The notes under the pieces: generated by a model
Databases searched by the model: none
What the model was told of the DNA's origin: nothing
The model's input: the letters and a program-made list of their open reading frames with translations, nothing else
Translations under genes and position numbers: made by a program
Shown here: piece after piece, positions 1 through 12,505 of the stretch
Numbering within the stretch: the first letter of the stretch is position 1
Layout: every line of letters starts with the position of its first letter
Assembly (NCBI GenBank): GCA_001986395.2
Contig: MQVO02000002.1
Span: forward strand, 496,001 to 560,000
Direction: 5' to 3'
Source: Irpex lacteus
Taxonomy: Eukaryota > Basidiomycota > Agaricomycetes > Polyporales > Irpicaceae
DNA length: 64,000 bases

Positions 1-2079
1 ATGCAAGGATCCCAGGAGAAGTAGCTTCTCGCCGCCGCCCACCCGAACACTAGTACCGTCCTCGAGAGTCACCATCTCGTACTGATCGAACGCACGCAGC
101 GGTAACCCTTTGTCCGTGTGGCGGTAGTGGTGAATTGATCCATAGAGCAGAGTCCAAAAGACAGCTTCGAAGTCGTCCAAGATATCGTGCAGCTTCCTTG
201 GGTTTTTGAGGAGTGCAATCGACATAAACTGCCAAGTGCCCTAATCGGAGTCCTGCGTTAGGTAATGTAGACACACTGAACGGGAAATGAACCTACCGTG
301 CGGAAGTTCTGATGGGCCTCACCCTTCTTTCCTTTGATCTTCCCAGCGTGGTCCCAGTCAGCCAAGATACCAGAGATCTTGCCGTTGATCACCCTGATCA
401 TAATGTTGCCTATGCTGATATCACGATGTTGGTAACCGGAAAGTTTCTTAGCAAGTTTTATGGCTAGATAGAACAGAACGTCGGTCAAACAGCTTGAGAC
501 ACATCAGTAATCAATTCATACCTCTCAAACAGTCTCGGAATGCGATTACAAATTCTTTTGAGTTCGGAGCGGACTCGACAGGGTAGGCCAGCGGCTGGAG
601 GAGTCGATGGTGGTGGAAGTCCCTAGGATATTCGTATCCGACGTCCAGTGTTTGCAACTGCACCCACTTCAAACATCGCGTAGAGTCTCGTTCATCGTTC
701 GCAGTAACATCGCCTCCGGAGATAATCTTAGGAACATAGCGTACGCCATCCTTGATTAGTTTTTGGCAAACGGTTCGCTCTGCGGTGAGACGGGGATGTT
801 TGACACGCCAGGTATCCTTGAAGAACACGAGCTCCTGACTTGCAATGTGGTAGGCGATATATCCGCGGGTCGCACGTCCAAGAGCCGACTGAGAGATAAA
901 GAACGGCGCCTGAATCAGGATCTCGGAAGACTGTCCAGAGACGTCATCTTCCACAGAGACCTTCAGAATAGGATATCTCTCGTCCAGAGTATCTTCCGCT
1001 TGAGGAAGCCTGCGGCGGTGTGGATTCTTTGGATCTATCATGTCCTTCAAGAACTTCTCCATGGCTCTCCGAAACTGGCGCTTCTCTCGATTACTCGTCA
1101 CCGAGACGCTGGAGTCGAAGCCCCGCTGAGCATTTGACATGTGACTGTAGCGCCAGAAGAACTGCGCGAGGAGAGCCGAATCCTCGACGTAATCGAACGA
1201 ATCGGAGACAATGGCTCCAGAGTGGTCCAGAAGATGAACCGTACGTGCCGGCCACATACGAGCAACTGGAAGATGTGCGTGCGGTGTTGATGGGCAAATA
1301 CCAGGGACGCATATCTGGCCAGTTGCCCTCTAGTCGCCAACGCTTGTGGCGGTTCATCCTTCTCGAACGCGATCTTCCTGTCAAGGTCGGGTTCCTTGCG
1401 ACTGGCAGCAGTAGCCTCGATGTCGGCCTGTGAATAGAACGGATCCATCTTCGAAGACTTCTTGAATTCAACAACCAGGCCGTCAGAATACCAGTTGAAC
1501 GGGCGACGACGTCCATTGGATGCCTTGTCTCCTGTTAAGGAGAAGCCATTAGTAGCTGTCGTTGTCTGACCTTACTACGTGCATCGCTAAGGGATGAACG
1601 CACCTTTGTTCTCGCTGATACCTCCATCAGGACGAGATTGTGGATCACCAACCTTCTGCTTGCCATTGGCGGCGATGAAGAACGAGCACCCCGGTGTGAG
1701 ATTGTGGTTTTGCACAGTCTCCTCCTGCGTGACGTACCCCCAGTCCGAAGAAAAGTCAGTAATACGAAAAAAGGTACAGAATTTCTACAGATGGTCTACT
1801 CACGAAGTATTCGTAAAGATGCTTCTCTAGCTTCTTGCCCTCTTGACGAACAGGCAGGGGGAATTGTACGTCTGAGTCCATCTTCTTCAGAACAGTCGGA
1901 GAGATGGGCATCAAGTCATCCATAAACATGCTGGGACCGTAAGGTCCGTACCAGCTGCCGACCATTTCTTCCCCGAGTTCGTCGTGTGCAACGGCCGCCT
2001 TGGGGATGTCCTGTCGATATCGTTGAAGGCCGGGAAGGGTAGCTTTGTGAGGAGTGGATTCAGTGTTGAGAGTAGCCAT
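1..2079 (-). CDS. FunK1-type protein kinase, copy A (3' end beyond window; one frame break)
   Basis: Exons on the minus strand: 2079-1804, 1724-1604, 1531-522, 463-297 and 240 to beyond base 1. The product has the layout of fungal-specific FunK1 kinases: an N-terminal region rich in basic and aromatic residues, a central block containing CGRHVRFIFW and SALGRATRGYIAY, then a kinase core with the catalytic loop HRDISIGN and ADWDHA in the place of the usual DFG. It is clearly paralogous to the gene at 21784-24960, with the same exon order and similar sequence throughout. The reading frame breaks near 1225, just after RFIFW: copy B reads TTCTGGGACC there and this copy reads TTCTGGACC, one G fewer. 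Downstream the frame is open and the kinase motifs are intact. So this is either a very recent pseudogene or a base dropout. FunK1 kinases are a known Agaricomycete expansion of largely unknown role. Confidence 0.85.
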
Positions 2080-2089
2080 GTCGGAGGAG

Positions 2090-2570
2090 AGTATGGAGAC
2101 ACGGTTGTGGTAAGAGGGAGAGGGACTTACGGGAGCAATATCAGTATTTTATAGGCCCGCGTGACGGTTGGCCTTTCCTGAGTGATGGCTGTTCGAGTTG
2201 AAGTTCGGTACCCGCTCGGCATACTCCGTACCTTCCCCAAAGGGCAGGTATAATTGGCAGATCACGATCGGCATCAGCAAACTATCCCAAAGGGGCAGTT
2301 ACCCACGGCTCTCACCACACGAGGCGCCGTAAGGACAATGGAACAAAGAATTTTGGTGACTCATATCGCACAATGATGTGATATCTGAGGTTGAAAAATA
2401 TGATGATCCTTATCGCATAGGCGTCTAATGACCACCTTCCAGTCCCAAGGACGTCTAGGCCGGAACGCTACACTGCCACTGGCCTACGATATTAGTGCCA
2501 CGGGCCTAAGATATTTGGGTCTATAGCCTACGATATTCGTACCGCCCACGTACCGTACCAACAATAGTCA
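2090..2570 (-). repeat. Upstream region of FunK1 copy A: inverted partner of 21240-21783 with degenerate short repeats
   Basis: This DNA upstream of FunK1 copy A matches the reverse complement of DNA upstream of copy B. The 39 bases at 2322-2360 match 21490-21528 in reverse complement with one difference. Other matching blocks lie at about 2174-2192 and 2220-2250. At about 2473-2555 there are three or four diverged units of 23-25 bp sharing a core like GGCCTACGATATTAG. The same core, inverted, is repeated about five times upstream of copy B. These could be promoter elements duplicated together with the gene. Confidence 0.85.
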
Positions 2571-2842
2571 CACTGCCCCGATATATGAACGGACGGGATG
2601 GTACTCAATCAAGTTATACTAATATCAGAGCAAGCACGAAGGAAGCCGTGTCAAGTCTAAGAGCCAGTATACTACAGAGGCACCGTAGGCCCACTGGCAT
2701 ATACAGCCGACATTGCCAGTGTAGTAGCACTTCAATCACTGGCAGAGCATAACTTAAAGCCTTCCTTTCCTTGACCTCACCAGCTCGCCGGAGCCAGCAC
2801 TTTGAACCAGCGTGACGACGATTCGAGTCGCTCAAGTCCAAG

Positions 2843-4824
2843 TCAATCAGATATCTCTATGTAACTATAATCCACCCTCCTTCTCCTCCTTCCACCTGCA
2901 GCCGCACCGCCAACACTCCCCTCAGGCCTGCTTTCGCCAACACTCCTCGCTGTCACTACCGATCTAGGGAGCCGGAGATCTTCAAGCGAAGGATCAGGCG
3001 AGGATATAGACAGCGCGGAGAGCGCGCCGTCTAAGTCTACCGTCATCCTTGGAGATGGATATGGAGGTGAATGTGGTGAATGTGGTGAAGTGGGGTTAGT
3101 GGGCTTGACTGGTGAGATGGGATGTGGGTGTGCTGGTGCAGTGGGAGGGGTGTGGGTGCGGGTTCGCCTAGATTGTGAGAGGAAGCCATGGTGGTGTTGT
3201 TGATCCGACTCCGAGGACGAGGATGAGCCTGAGCTAACAGCGTCCAGATCGAAGAACTCGCGTTCCGAGCTTCCGTGCTACAGTCCACGGATACAAACTC
3301 GTGAGCCTGAGGTTATGCACACCACGAATGGAGAACAGTATGAGCCTGAGTGTGAAAGTGGACGTACGCTCGGAGCTGTATGATACCTTCTCCTCGAGGG
3401 TTTACCCGAGCCAGTCGTCGTTCTCGCCCGACTAGCAGTAGCAGTAGCAGCAGTAGTTGCTTTCCGAGTCCTTCTCGGTTTTCCTTGAACAGCACCAGCA
3501 GGTTTACCAGATACCGGGACTTTCTTCCTCGTCTTCGGGGCTCGAACCGCACCGTCCTCGTCCCCACTACCAGCACCGTCCGATCTTCTCGCATCCAGTT
3601 CTTCATCGTCTTCCGTACTAGCCCCGTCTTCTTCGTTGATGATAGTAGTAGTGCCCCCGGCGTGCCGACGATAACACCCCCGGATGACGTCTCCCCACAG
3701 CGTGTACTCGCCACACGAGCGGCAGGTGCCTCCGCGCGGTATCATATCCACTTCCGTATGAGAGCCTGAGGACGAGCTAGAGCCTGGGCTGGCGCGGAGG
3801 AAGGATGTGGCGAGGCATGCGAGGTGGGAGGCTGCGGAGCAGTTGTCTGTTGGACAGAGGGCTGTTTCTAGTGGACTCTAGAGTGACGTTAGTTTGTTGC
3901 AGTATGGAGTGCAGGCAGAGAGGTCTATGGGACGTACATGGGTAGGGTGGACTGGGGAGTTGCATATCGTGCAAAGGGTAGGGGTCGGTGAAGCATCTAC
4001 GTTCTTGGCTTTTCGAAGATGGTTTTCTACGAATTCACCTTCAAAACAAACTCAAATCAGACCATGGAACGTGTTACAGCGAGTGGACGTACGGTCAGTG
4101 ACGTCGATGGGCTCTGTTCTACCCGAGCCCGGGTTGCCGCTACGACCGTCTACCCCCTCCAATTCAACAGAGAAAGTGAAGGCAGGAGGTAAATTCGTAG
4201 TCTTCGATGCGGTAGTCCAGTGCTTCTGTGCCTCTTCGGTGAACAGCTTGACATGGAGCGGCCAGGTGTTGTAAGGGTGAGACGCTACCATGCTGCAAGC
4301 AACTCTAACGCCAAATGAACATCAGTATGCATAAACAAGACGCAGTTCTACCCACAGTATCTGATTCTTGATGCCTTTAGCACCTCTGCGAAAGAGAGCG
4401 TCCCCTGAGTCCGTCCTTAGATGCCGCGAGACGTAGGGATGCTGCCAGGCCCATTCGAATTGCAGTGCGGCGAGCTTGGATGGGAAGCCGTGCACGATCA
4501 TCTGCATCACCCATGGGCGGCCGTGTTTGGTCTTCCAGGCCCCCTGGGTGAGTTGGCCGTTGTGTTGTCTAGGGGGATGCGTGACTTGGGTGTGAGTTGT
4601 GACTCTTCCATCTGTGTAGTATCAGATGGTAGACCCACCGGAGACGGCGAGGAGGGTTTGGAGTACTCCCGATATATGTTCTGAGATCTAGCTCTACTTT
4701 ATGGGCACAAAGTAGGATTTGGCAGTAGGACGTACGCAGTTGCTCGCGGGGTCTTGCCGCTTTTGAGGAGATAACACGCGTAGAATGATGGGAAGGAGTG
4801 ATTTGCTAGGGTAGACCTGGACAT
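2843..4824 (-). CDS. SLX1: Structure-specific endonuclease subunit SLX1
   Basis: Seven exons: 4824-4736, 4680-4639, 4568-4356, 4304-4093, 4038-3938, 3877-3368 and 3277-2843, total 1602 nt (533 residues). The N-terminus carries the GIY-YIG nuclease core: FYACYLL near residue 15, [17 protein letters not shown] near 32-48, then [13 protein letters not shown] with the conserved Glu. The C-terminal half has the SLX1 zinc-binding RING-like motif: CTIC, then C-x4-C and SHLAC, then CRSC just after MIPRGG. It ends in a long Ser/His/Pro-rich tail of low complexity. SLX1 with SLX4 cuts branched DNA such as Holliday junctions and stalled forks; SLX4 is not in this window. The gene is divergent from TOF1, with a 269-bp shared promoter containing three ACGCGT boxes. 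The protein is longer than yeast Slx1 because of the tail and a basic Ala/Thr-rich insert. Confidence 0.93.
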
Positions 4825-5093
4825 TTGTTTTCCAAAATCAGAAGTGTTATGCAACCCGAAAGACTCGGACTTGTCGAACTTGAAGTAGATAATTAACGCG
4901 TTCGCGTGACTACATAGCGCGCATAAAAGACACGACGTCACTTCGTGACTAATTGTGACAGGACGCGTTGACCACCTGCTGGCGTGACGCGTGTCAGCAG
5001 TGGCAGCTGTATTGCACAACGACCAACTTATGGTGAGTTGTAATGCTCATTATTTTGAGTATATTTATGTACTAAGATTAATTACCAGCTACG
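4825..5093. promoter_or_regulatory. Bidirectional SLX1/TOF1 promoter with three MluI cell-cycle boxes
   Basis: This 269-bp gap lies between the start codons of SLX1 (minus) and TOF1 (plus). It holds three exact ACGCGT palindromes at 4896-4901, 4963-4968 and 4987-4992. ACGCGT is the known binding core of the MBF (Mbp1-Swi6) factor, which drives G1/S transcription in ascomycete yeasts. Three copies in 269 bp is far above the roughly 0.07 expected by chance at even base composition. That they act in G1/S here is inferred. Confidence 0.65.
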
Positions 5094-8000
5094 ATGGACA
5101 TCGACGACGTTATCGACATTTCCTCTGGAGAGGAGGAAGTCTACAGCGAACGCCGTGCACTTCTCGAAGCACCCATTCGCAGCGTAGTCGAGGCTCTTGG
5201 TGGCTACGAAGGAGGCAGATACAGGCTTGGAGACGAGTGCTACGGATGTTTGAAAGACCTGAAGAAGTTCTGGAGAAGGGACGACACAGACGACGAACGC
5301 ACCGTCGCACGCATCTTCTGGGAGGCTCGAGTCCTACCAAACGACCTCGTGCCTATCCTCCTCGAAACCGCAGGCAAGGGGCTGTTCGAGGACAAACGCG
5401 CCGTAGCTTGTGCAGACCTCATGACTGCTATGACCTGGCCGATCGACATTGCCGAAGAGCTCAAGGAACTGGACGAAGTCATGGACAAGGGCACGGACTA
5501 CACGCAGCTCATCCAGAGCCATCTGCGATACAAGGCGGCTATCGTGCGGACAGACGTGATGCAGGCACTGCTCGGGATAGTCCTTCCGTGTCTGGCGAAG
5601 TCAGCAAAAGAGAGGACACCTCGAGACGAACAAGTGGTCGGAGTCTTTCTGTATCTCATCCGTAATCTTGCCTTCATCAAGGATCTGCCTTCGAACATGC
5701 ACAGCAGCGCAGACCAGGCGACGTATTCTACTCTCCAGAGCCAGCTCATCAAAGCCCTGTCTGAGACGCAGATCCTCGAGTTGCTGCTTACGATGGCGTC
5801 GAACGGCGATGGCGATCCGATGTACGACAATTACAACACGCTTCTCCTGGAGATCTTCTACTTGCTGTTGCGTGGCGTTACGCCGTCCTCTCTTGCCTCC
5901 GACCAATCCAAGGTACATCTATTCTTTCTATACTATACTTGACGTCTCACACGATGGTTTCACTCCAGGAACCAGCACAAAACCTCCGTCGTCTACTAGC
6001 TGTCGAGGACCACCGCAAACGAGACCTCGCCCGCAACGCATCCTCACGGCACTCGCGGTTCGGCACCACCATCTCCGTCACTCTGAACCCCAAATCCAAG
6101 TCTACTACGCCTGGTACCGACGACGCTCCTCCCACTTCAGAAAACGGCACCGCGTTCGTCCTTCACAGGCAGCGCGCATTGCACAAGGACGCCGGCGGGA
6201 TGTTGGACGCTGGGAAACGGATGAAGGCGCAGAAGGTCAAGAAGGTCGACGAGTTGGCGAGAGAGGAGAATCTGTCCCTTGAGGCGAAGGTGGTGCTGCA
6301 GACTGCCGCGCGGACGTTCCTCGAGACGGCGTTCAACTGTACGTGACCTCTCTGCCCGACTACACTCCATTCATCCTCTCATGTATACTTATGCTTCCGC
6401 ACCAGCATTCCTGGCGTCGTTGCTCAAGGACATCAAAGCCGAGCGTCCAAAAATCACTGAGAAAGACCATCTACGACTACTCTATCTCACCAAATGGTTC
6501 CTCGACTTCTTCCTGTGTCAGCGTGCCAATGACAAGAGTGCAACTTGGGACTTTAGCATGATCACTGAGGTGACGGAAGCAGGGTGGATCGTCTGGGTGC
6601 TCAAACGCATGCGCGAGGCCATGGAAGACAAGGTACGCATCCCGCAGCCAAACACATCTTAATCATCAGGTATCCTCATGCGCTGACAAACATCACCTCA
6701 CTCCACTTCACCCAGCCGAAACTCTGGACCGAACTCCAAGCAGGCGTAGAATGCCTCACGCAGCTCATCCTCCTAATCGACAGCATGATCTCCTCCTCCG
6801 ACTCATCCATCGCACACGCCGCCGAGGTGCTCCAAATCCAGATCATATACAACGGCGAAGTCCTCGACGCGTCACTAGAGAGCGTGCGCGTGTACAGGGA
6901 GGGCACGCAGAGTCTTACGTATTTGGACTCGAGCGTGCATTTGGCGTATGCGCTGTTGAAGCTGTTGGAGAAGTCGGCGAGGAATGGAGGGGCGGGGATG
7001 GTTAGGAGGAAGAAGGCTGCTAGACGTGAGTTGTGGTGTTTTTGTTTTTGTTTTTGTTTCTTGGGTGTGTGTGGCTGACTGGGCTGTGTGTGTGTAGGGA
7101 AGAAAAGGGGCACGGAGGAGAGCGCTGTTCCCGACGTCGAGGAAGAACCTCCCGAATCTGAAGAGGAGCGAGGCGAGACAGTCTTCACGTTCGACTCTTT
7201 CGAACAGGTGCGCATACCCACCCACCCCGCATTCCACCCAAATCGCGTACACTGAAAAGTAAACACTCACGATACGATACGCCTATACTCATACTCTTAG
7301 CGGTTCGCCCACCCGGAAGTCACACAGACCCTCATGCTATACCTCGCACGCTACAAAGAGTTCAAGTCTCCCGAGAACATGAAGCGCGTCGTCTCGCTTC
7401 TGCACCGGCAGGCCGTCCGCGCCAAGGCGGAAGGGCTGTTCTTCAAGGTCTCGACGCTGAACCTCTTCAAGACCATACTTGCCGAGGAGAAGTCCCTCCC
7501 CCGTGAACAGGCGTACAAAGACTTGGTCGCGCTTATCAATTACATTCTTCGCAAGTTCTTCAAGGAGGCAGCGGAGGACCCGTTCATACTCGTCGAGGTG
7601 CGTTGCTTCCCTCTCAAATCAAACCAAAAGGCCATCGTTACTCACATTGCACGTCATGTTACAGGCCTTTTATCCGAAGACGAGAGGTAGATGGAAAGCG
7701 CATTCTAGCTGGGAGGCACCTGAGAAATCTGTGCGTGCCGAGGAGGGTGCGCTCGAGAGTAGGTGGCCGGCGGAGGTGAAGATCAAGAAAGGGTTCTCGT
7801 GGAGCGAGCAGTTGGGGATTGCTATCAAGTGTCTTGTTGAGGATGATAAAGCGGGGTTGGTTGAGTGGACGACGCAGGTGAGTGTAAAACTATACTGGTA
7901 GCGTCGTGACTTGCTGAGGTTAACGTTGATGTTGGTAGATCTTGACGATGGTTATCGGCTTGCGCCAACGTATCGTCGAAGATACCGATGGGCAGTCGTC

Positions 8001-9171
8001 GAAAGCTATCAACGTCGATAGCGATGATGAAGGCGAAGGCGACAAGGACAACGATAACAGCGATCGGCTTATGCGCGGGCTTCCGTCCGCCGAGGCGAGA
8101 GAGAAGTTTACGGATTACAGTACGTCGTAACATTGTAAGACGTGACATGCTGCTGATACCACCACCCTCGATAGTGATACCGTACGTGTCTGATGAGCAC
8201 GCAGAAGCAGCGACGAAGAACTCGGAGCTCAAACTCGTCTTCCGTCTGCTCAACTTCTCCATTCTAGACGAAGGTAAGTAGCAAAACTAAAACTGTGCAA
8301 TGCTCCTTATGGTCCGACATTGACGAGTGGAACAGATGCGGATGAGCTGGAGTGGTATGTGCCTGCGGCGATCGTCCCGACGGATCTCCAACGCAGCCTC
8401 GACGTCATCAAGCAGTTCATGGAGAACCCTATCGACCTGGGAGACAAAAAGGCGTCGCAGATGCTCACCAAGAAACGTCGTCGGCGCAGGCGGGCACCAC
8501 CACAATCCGACGAGTCGGAGGCTGAAGAAGGAGAAGGAGAAGAAAACCAACCGAGGCGGAGGAAGCGCAAGGAGAAGAAAAAGAAGGAGGACAAGCAGTA
8601 TAAGTCGGCGCAGTTCATTGAGGATAGTGATTTGGACGACGACGCGATGGAGGCGTTCTTGGCGCAGGAGAAGGCGCTGCGGGAGAAGATGGCGCTGGAG
8701 AGTGTGTCGTCGGGGAAGGTGGCTACTATGAAGGCTACTGGTACGAAGAAGAGACAGAAACGCAGGAGGGGTAAGAAGACTGGAGAGGCCGCGGAAGAAG
8801 CTGTGTCCGACCAGGACGAGCCCCAGGCTAAAGACAGCGATGCCGATGGGGACAGTTCTGATTCAGATGTGGCGATACTGGGTGTGAACACCCATACGTC
8901 GAGGGATGCTACTTCCAGTGCTGCTGCCAGTCCTGAACCACAGTCCAGTAGGCCTAAACCCAAACCAAGACCCAAACCGCGGTTACGGAAGCCGTCATCT
9001 CCCCTTCCCGAAGGAACCCCACCAGCTTCTTCGCCACCGCCACCGTCATCGAATGCATCTCGTCAGACCACGCCCCTCGAGATCTCGGATGACGACGAGG
9101 TGGGACTCACGCAGCGCCCTGCGGGCAACAAACGGAAAGCTTTCATTATTTCTGACGATGAGGAAGAATGA
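5094..9171 (+). CDS. TOF1: Replication fork protection protein Tof1/Swi1 (Timeless)
   Basis: Ten exons: 5094-5912, 5969-6338, 6406-6632, 6716-7025, 7098-7207, 7301-7597, 7665-7877, 7939-8119, 8175-8273 and 8336-9171, total 3462 nt (1153 residues). The first roughly 300 residues form the Timeless N-terminal helical-repeat domain (EVLSLYLIRNLAF-like stretch around VVGVFLYLIRNLAFIKDLP, then LLLEIFYLLLRG). Tof1-type blocks follow, such as FAHPEVTQTLMLYL and LINYILRKFFKEA. The C-terminal third is acidic and basic low complexity (EED, KRRRRR, PKPKP) and ends with two acidic ISDDD/E motifs. Tof1 with Csm3 travels with the replisome, pauses forks and activates the S-phase checkpoint. The start was chosen as the first ATG of the open frame; an acceptor-like CAG lies just upstream but is not needed. 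The 3' end is only 85 bp from the tail of DBP4. Confidence 0.93.
7039..7060. repeat. GTTTTT microsatellite in TOF1 intron 4
   Basis: Three to four tandem GTTTTT units lie inside the 72-bp fourth intron of TOF1, followed by TGTGTGTGTG just before the acceptor. This is a T/G-rich tract, possibly strengthening the pyrimidine-like region ahead of the splice acceptor. Confidence 0.85.
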
Positions 9172-9256
9172 AAGCCGTCTTGAATATATCCCTCTGTATA
9201 TTAACACTAGATCTGTGATCCCGAACACGTCTGTACTCTAGCATGCTGATAAGATA

Positions 9257-12042
9257 CTATCGTCTACTACGCAGCAGTTGAAGGGCCAACTCTTCCTCGT
9301 CTGCCAGGCTTTTATTGCGTCTCCCTTCCGAGGGACGGGCACGTTTAGGAGGAGGTGCTCGTTCTTCCTCTTCAGACTCTGATGTCGGGGGCAAGTCAAA
9401 CTCAGGGCTCACATAGCCATCGTCTTCGTCCTCAGCAGCTGCGAGAGTAGGCCCTACGTTAACGCCATTCTCCTGAACGAACGTGTCAGCACCAATATAC
9501 AGTCAACTTATGGTCCAACAACTCACCTCGCGTTCGCGCTCCTTCCGTTTTCTCTTCTTCTCCTGCTTCTTCTCCTTCGCTACAGCCCTATCAACCACAT
9601 CCGCCTCCCTCAACTTCCCTCGCTCACTCTCCGCAAACTGTCTCCCTGCCTCCCTCACATCGTCCTGCCCCTGGAACACCTCTTCGGCGCTCTTCATCTC
9701 ATATATCTCATGCGGCTTCCCCTCCTCATCGAACACAAGCTTCGTACCCTTCGGGCCGCCCTTGGCGATAGCCTTCTTCGACATCGCCATCTTCAACTTC
9801 CGTTTCGACTGGAAGTCGTGCTCGGGGAGCTCAACCTCGTTGAGGTCGTGGTCTGCCCGCTTGAGAGTAATGAAGTCGTCGTCCGAGTCGTCGTCAGCAG
9901 CTCGGTCGCCCTCGTGATCGACGAGCTTGTGGAAGTGTTCGGAGAGGATGTTCTGGTTCTTTCGCTCGAACATCCTGTCGTACTTCGTGCGTACTTTCGG
10001 CTATGGGAGGGGTTAGAAATGTATTGTGAGACTATAGCGGTAAACTTCTTACCTTTTCTGCCTGTGCCTTCGACGTCGAAGGCTGAGTCTCCTCCTCCTC
10101 ACTCGAACTGTGCTCCGACAGTCCTTCATCGTCGCCACTTTCATCAGATTCATCATCAGGTGCAGCAGTCTTGGGTGGCTGCACCGGAAGTGCCGTATTC
10201 GCGACAATGTGCGAGGCGTTCTTCTTCCTCTTCGCGATCTCCTTATTCAAGAACTTGATCTTCGGTGCTCCAGGTAAGCCCAGAGACTCTGCGAAGCGTT
10301 GGATAGGCAGCTCCTCGAGCTTGAATATACTCTTGTCCTTCTGGACATGTATGGAGCGCAGGTAGGACACAAACGCCTATAGTCCACGGCGTTTCAGTGA
10401 CATCGCATGACAATGGCTTAAGGTAACTCACCCGCTGGCCAAGATACTTGATTTCAGGATCTTGGAACGCAAGCCGCTGAAGCTGATTCTCGATGCTCTG
10501 CGTCTTGCTCGACTTGATCTTGATCTTGTCGACTGATATTCCCTTCTTCTCCAACGTCGCCTTCATGCCTTCTTCCTCACTCGGCAGGAGGAACAGCAGA
10601 CCTTTTCCGGCACTCTCATACCGAGCCGTTCGACCCACTCGGTGAATGTAAGTGTCTGCGTCTTCGGGAGCATCGACTTGTAGCACCCAGTCGACCGCCG
10701 GGAAGTCAAGTCCACGCGCCGCGATATCCGTGGCGAGCAGGAAGGCGTGCTTCATAGAGGTAAAGCGTTGGAACGTCGCCAGGCGTGTCATCTGCTTCTG
10801 TTTCCCGTGCAGATGAAGAAGAGGTACACCGGGATGCAGCTTGCAGAATGTCTCGAATACGAAGCGGACTTGCTTACAACTGGACAAAAACACCAACGTC
10901 TTCGTCTGCAGATGAGTTTTGATGAAGCTGAAGAGGATGTCAAGCTTTTTGTCCAACTCGCAAACGACGTAATGCTGTTCGAGGCTGGCGGGCATCGAAT
11001 TTGTCCCTTCTCCTTCGGCTTCCTGCGTTGAGACGTAGACAGGGTCTTTGAGAGATAGTCGTGCAAGGTCTGAGACAGATTTTGTCTGAGTTGCGGAGAA
11101 AAGGAGAGTCTGGCGAGATTTGGGGAGGTGACCGAGCAAGGCAGTCAAGGTGCGCTGGAAACCCATGTCAAGGATACGGTCAGCTTCGTCTAGAACTATT
11201 GAGATGATGTTAGTGTGTGAGGTCATGCGATGCGAGTGCAAGGTGTACGTACCGAGCACCTGCAGGTTATCACATTCAAACCCAATGGTCTGGTCCATGT
11301 GCTGCAAGAGACGACCTGGAGTCGCTACCAGGATATTCATCCTAGATAGTCGTTCTCGTTCATCTTTGAGGTTCTTTCCTCCAATCACCAGACCAGCCGA
11401 AAATGTATGATAACCTCCAATGGAGCGCAGGACCTCGAAAATCTGTACGGCCTGTAGAACCACAAGTTTTATGAGTATCTGCAGCAAGTATGAACGAATG
11501 ATGACGTACTAGTTCACGCGTAGGTGAGATGATCAAGGCACCAAGCCCGTCCTGAGCACCCCATTTACTTCGGTACAACATCTCCAGTACGGGTATAAGG
11601 AACGCAAGGGTCTTCCCGCTGCCTGTTCGTGCAGCACCAAGAACATCCTTGCCCTTCAGTGAGACAGGTAAGCTTTTAGCCTGTATGTCGGTCATATCGA
11701 CGAACGATGCTTTCTTCAGGCCTTAAAATTGATGTCACTGGCTGTTCATGGATAATTCATCTCTTGAACGCACCTCGCTTCGTCTGGCTCGAGATAGGCA
11801 AATCTGCAAAGGTTTGTAAATCTGGAGGCGCTTCCTACAAGCAGGTCGCGTGCTGCATTAATGAAGTCATGGCTAAATGGACTTGCATCAGTATTACTCA
11901 CAAAGTGAGTAGCCTGTTCCTCTAAGGCTGCTATAGACTGAATTTCCGCCACTTTCTTGATTTTTGATGTTCGTACGCCATCTTTCGCGCCAGCTTTCTT
12001 CTTTTTATGTTTCTGAATCTTTGAAGGCCCTGCCTGCGACAT
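9257..12042 (-). CDS. DBP4: ATP-dependent RNA helicase DBP4 (ribosome biogenesis)
   Basis: Eight exons: 12042-11902, 11834-11774, 11721-11510, 11451-11253, 11195-10432, 10376-10053, 10000-9527 and 9472-9257, total 2391 nt (796 residues). All DEAD-box motifs are visible in order: [12 protein letters not shown] (Walker A), [25 protein letters not shown] (Walker B), [23 protein letters not shown] and [12 protein letters not shown] Dbp4-type C-terminal extension follows, with [11 protein letters not shown] and [22 protein letters not shown], then a Lys/Glu-rich tail. Dbp4/Hca4 is a nucleolar helicase of the small-subunit processome, needed for U14 snoRNA release and 18S rRNA maturation. The lysine-rich start ([11 protein letters not shown]) fits nucleolar targeting. 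The gene converges on TOF1. Confidence 0.95.
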
Positions 12043-12505
12043 TTTAGTGTGTATTGAGAGTGACAAGGGTGTGCCGGGAGGTAAGTCAGGAGAAGAAATT
12101 TGGAACGGTCGCAGGCAAAAGTAGTTGGCGTCCATAAGAGGAAAGGCGCTCGCGTTGTGGCGTCGATCAGTCCCACACTGAGCATTCTGATTGGCTGGAA
12201 TATACTCCGTGAAACCTCGATCATCATGGACGAATTGGATGAGGTTTCTCAACGAGGACCACTCATCGTGAACCCGTCTTAAACCTGTCACGATATTTCG
12301 TGAACACACCCTACAAAGCCCTTTGTACTTTGCCACCTGGTAGTCGCAGGGCTGTAGGTGCTACCAACAGCACTAAATTAAAAAGACTGACATAGTACCT
12401 CCCAATCCGACTGCATTGTTCTTTCATCCTCCGATCTTGTTACGAGCAGCTCGTGTAGCCTTTACTACCTTGTACCTGTCCCATCGGCCTCACAGCTCCT
12501 CCACG
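12043..12505. other. 463-bp gap between DBP4 and the Clp1-like gene
   Basis: This is the shared upstream region of two divergent genes. A minus-strand frame continues above the DBP4 start (to 12336), but it lacks features that would favour an upstream start. I see no repeat, RNA gene or conserved motif here. Confidence 0.5.

Noticed and set aside
511..1257. Treating the 511-1257 frame as a separate gene
   Set aside because: It continues the FunK1 protein across a one-base frame break; its homology with copy B is collinear.
2740..2842. Possible tRNA-like sequence (GATTCGAGTC, GGTTCAAAG words)
   Set aside because: No A box at the right distance and no cloverleaf can be drawn.
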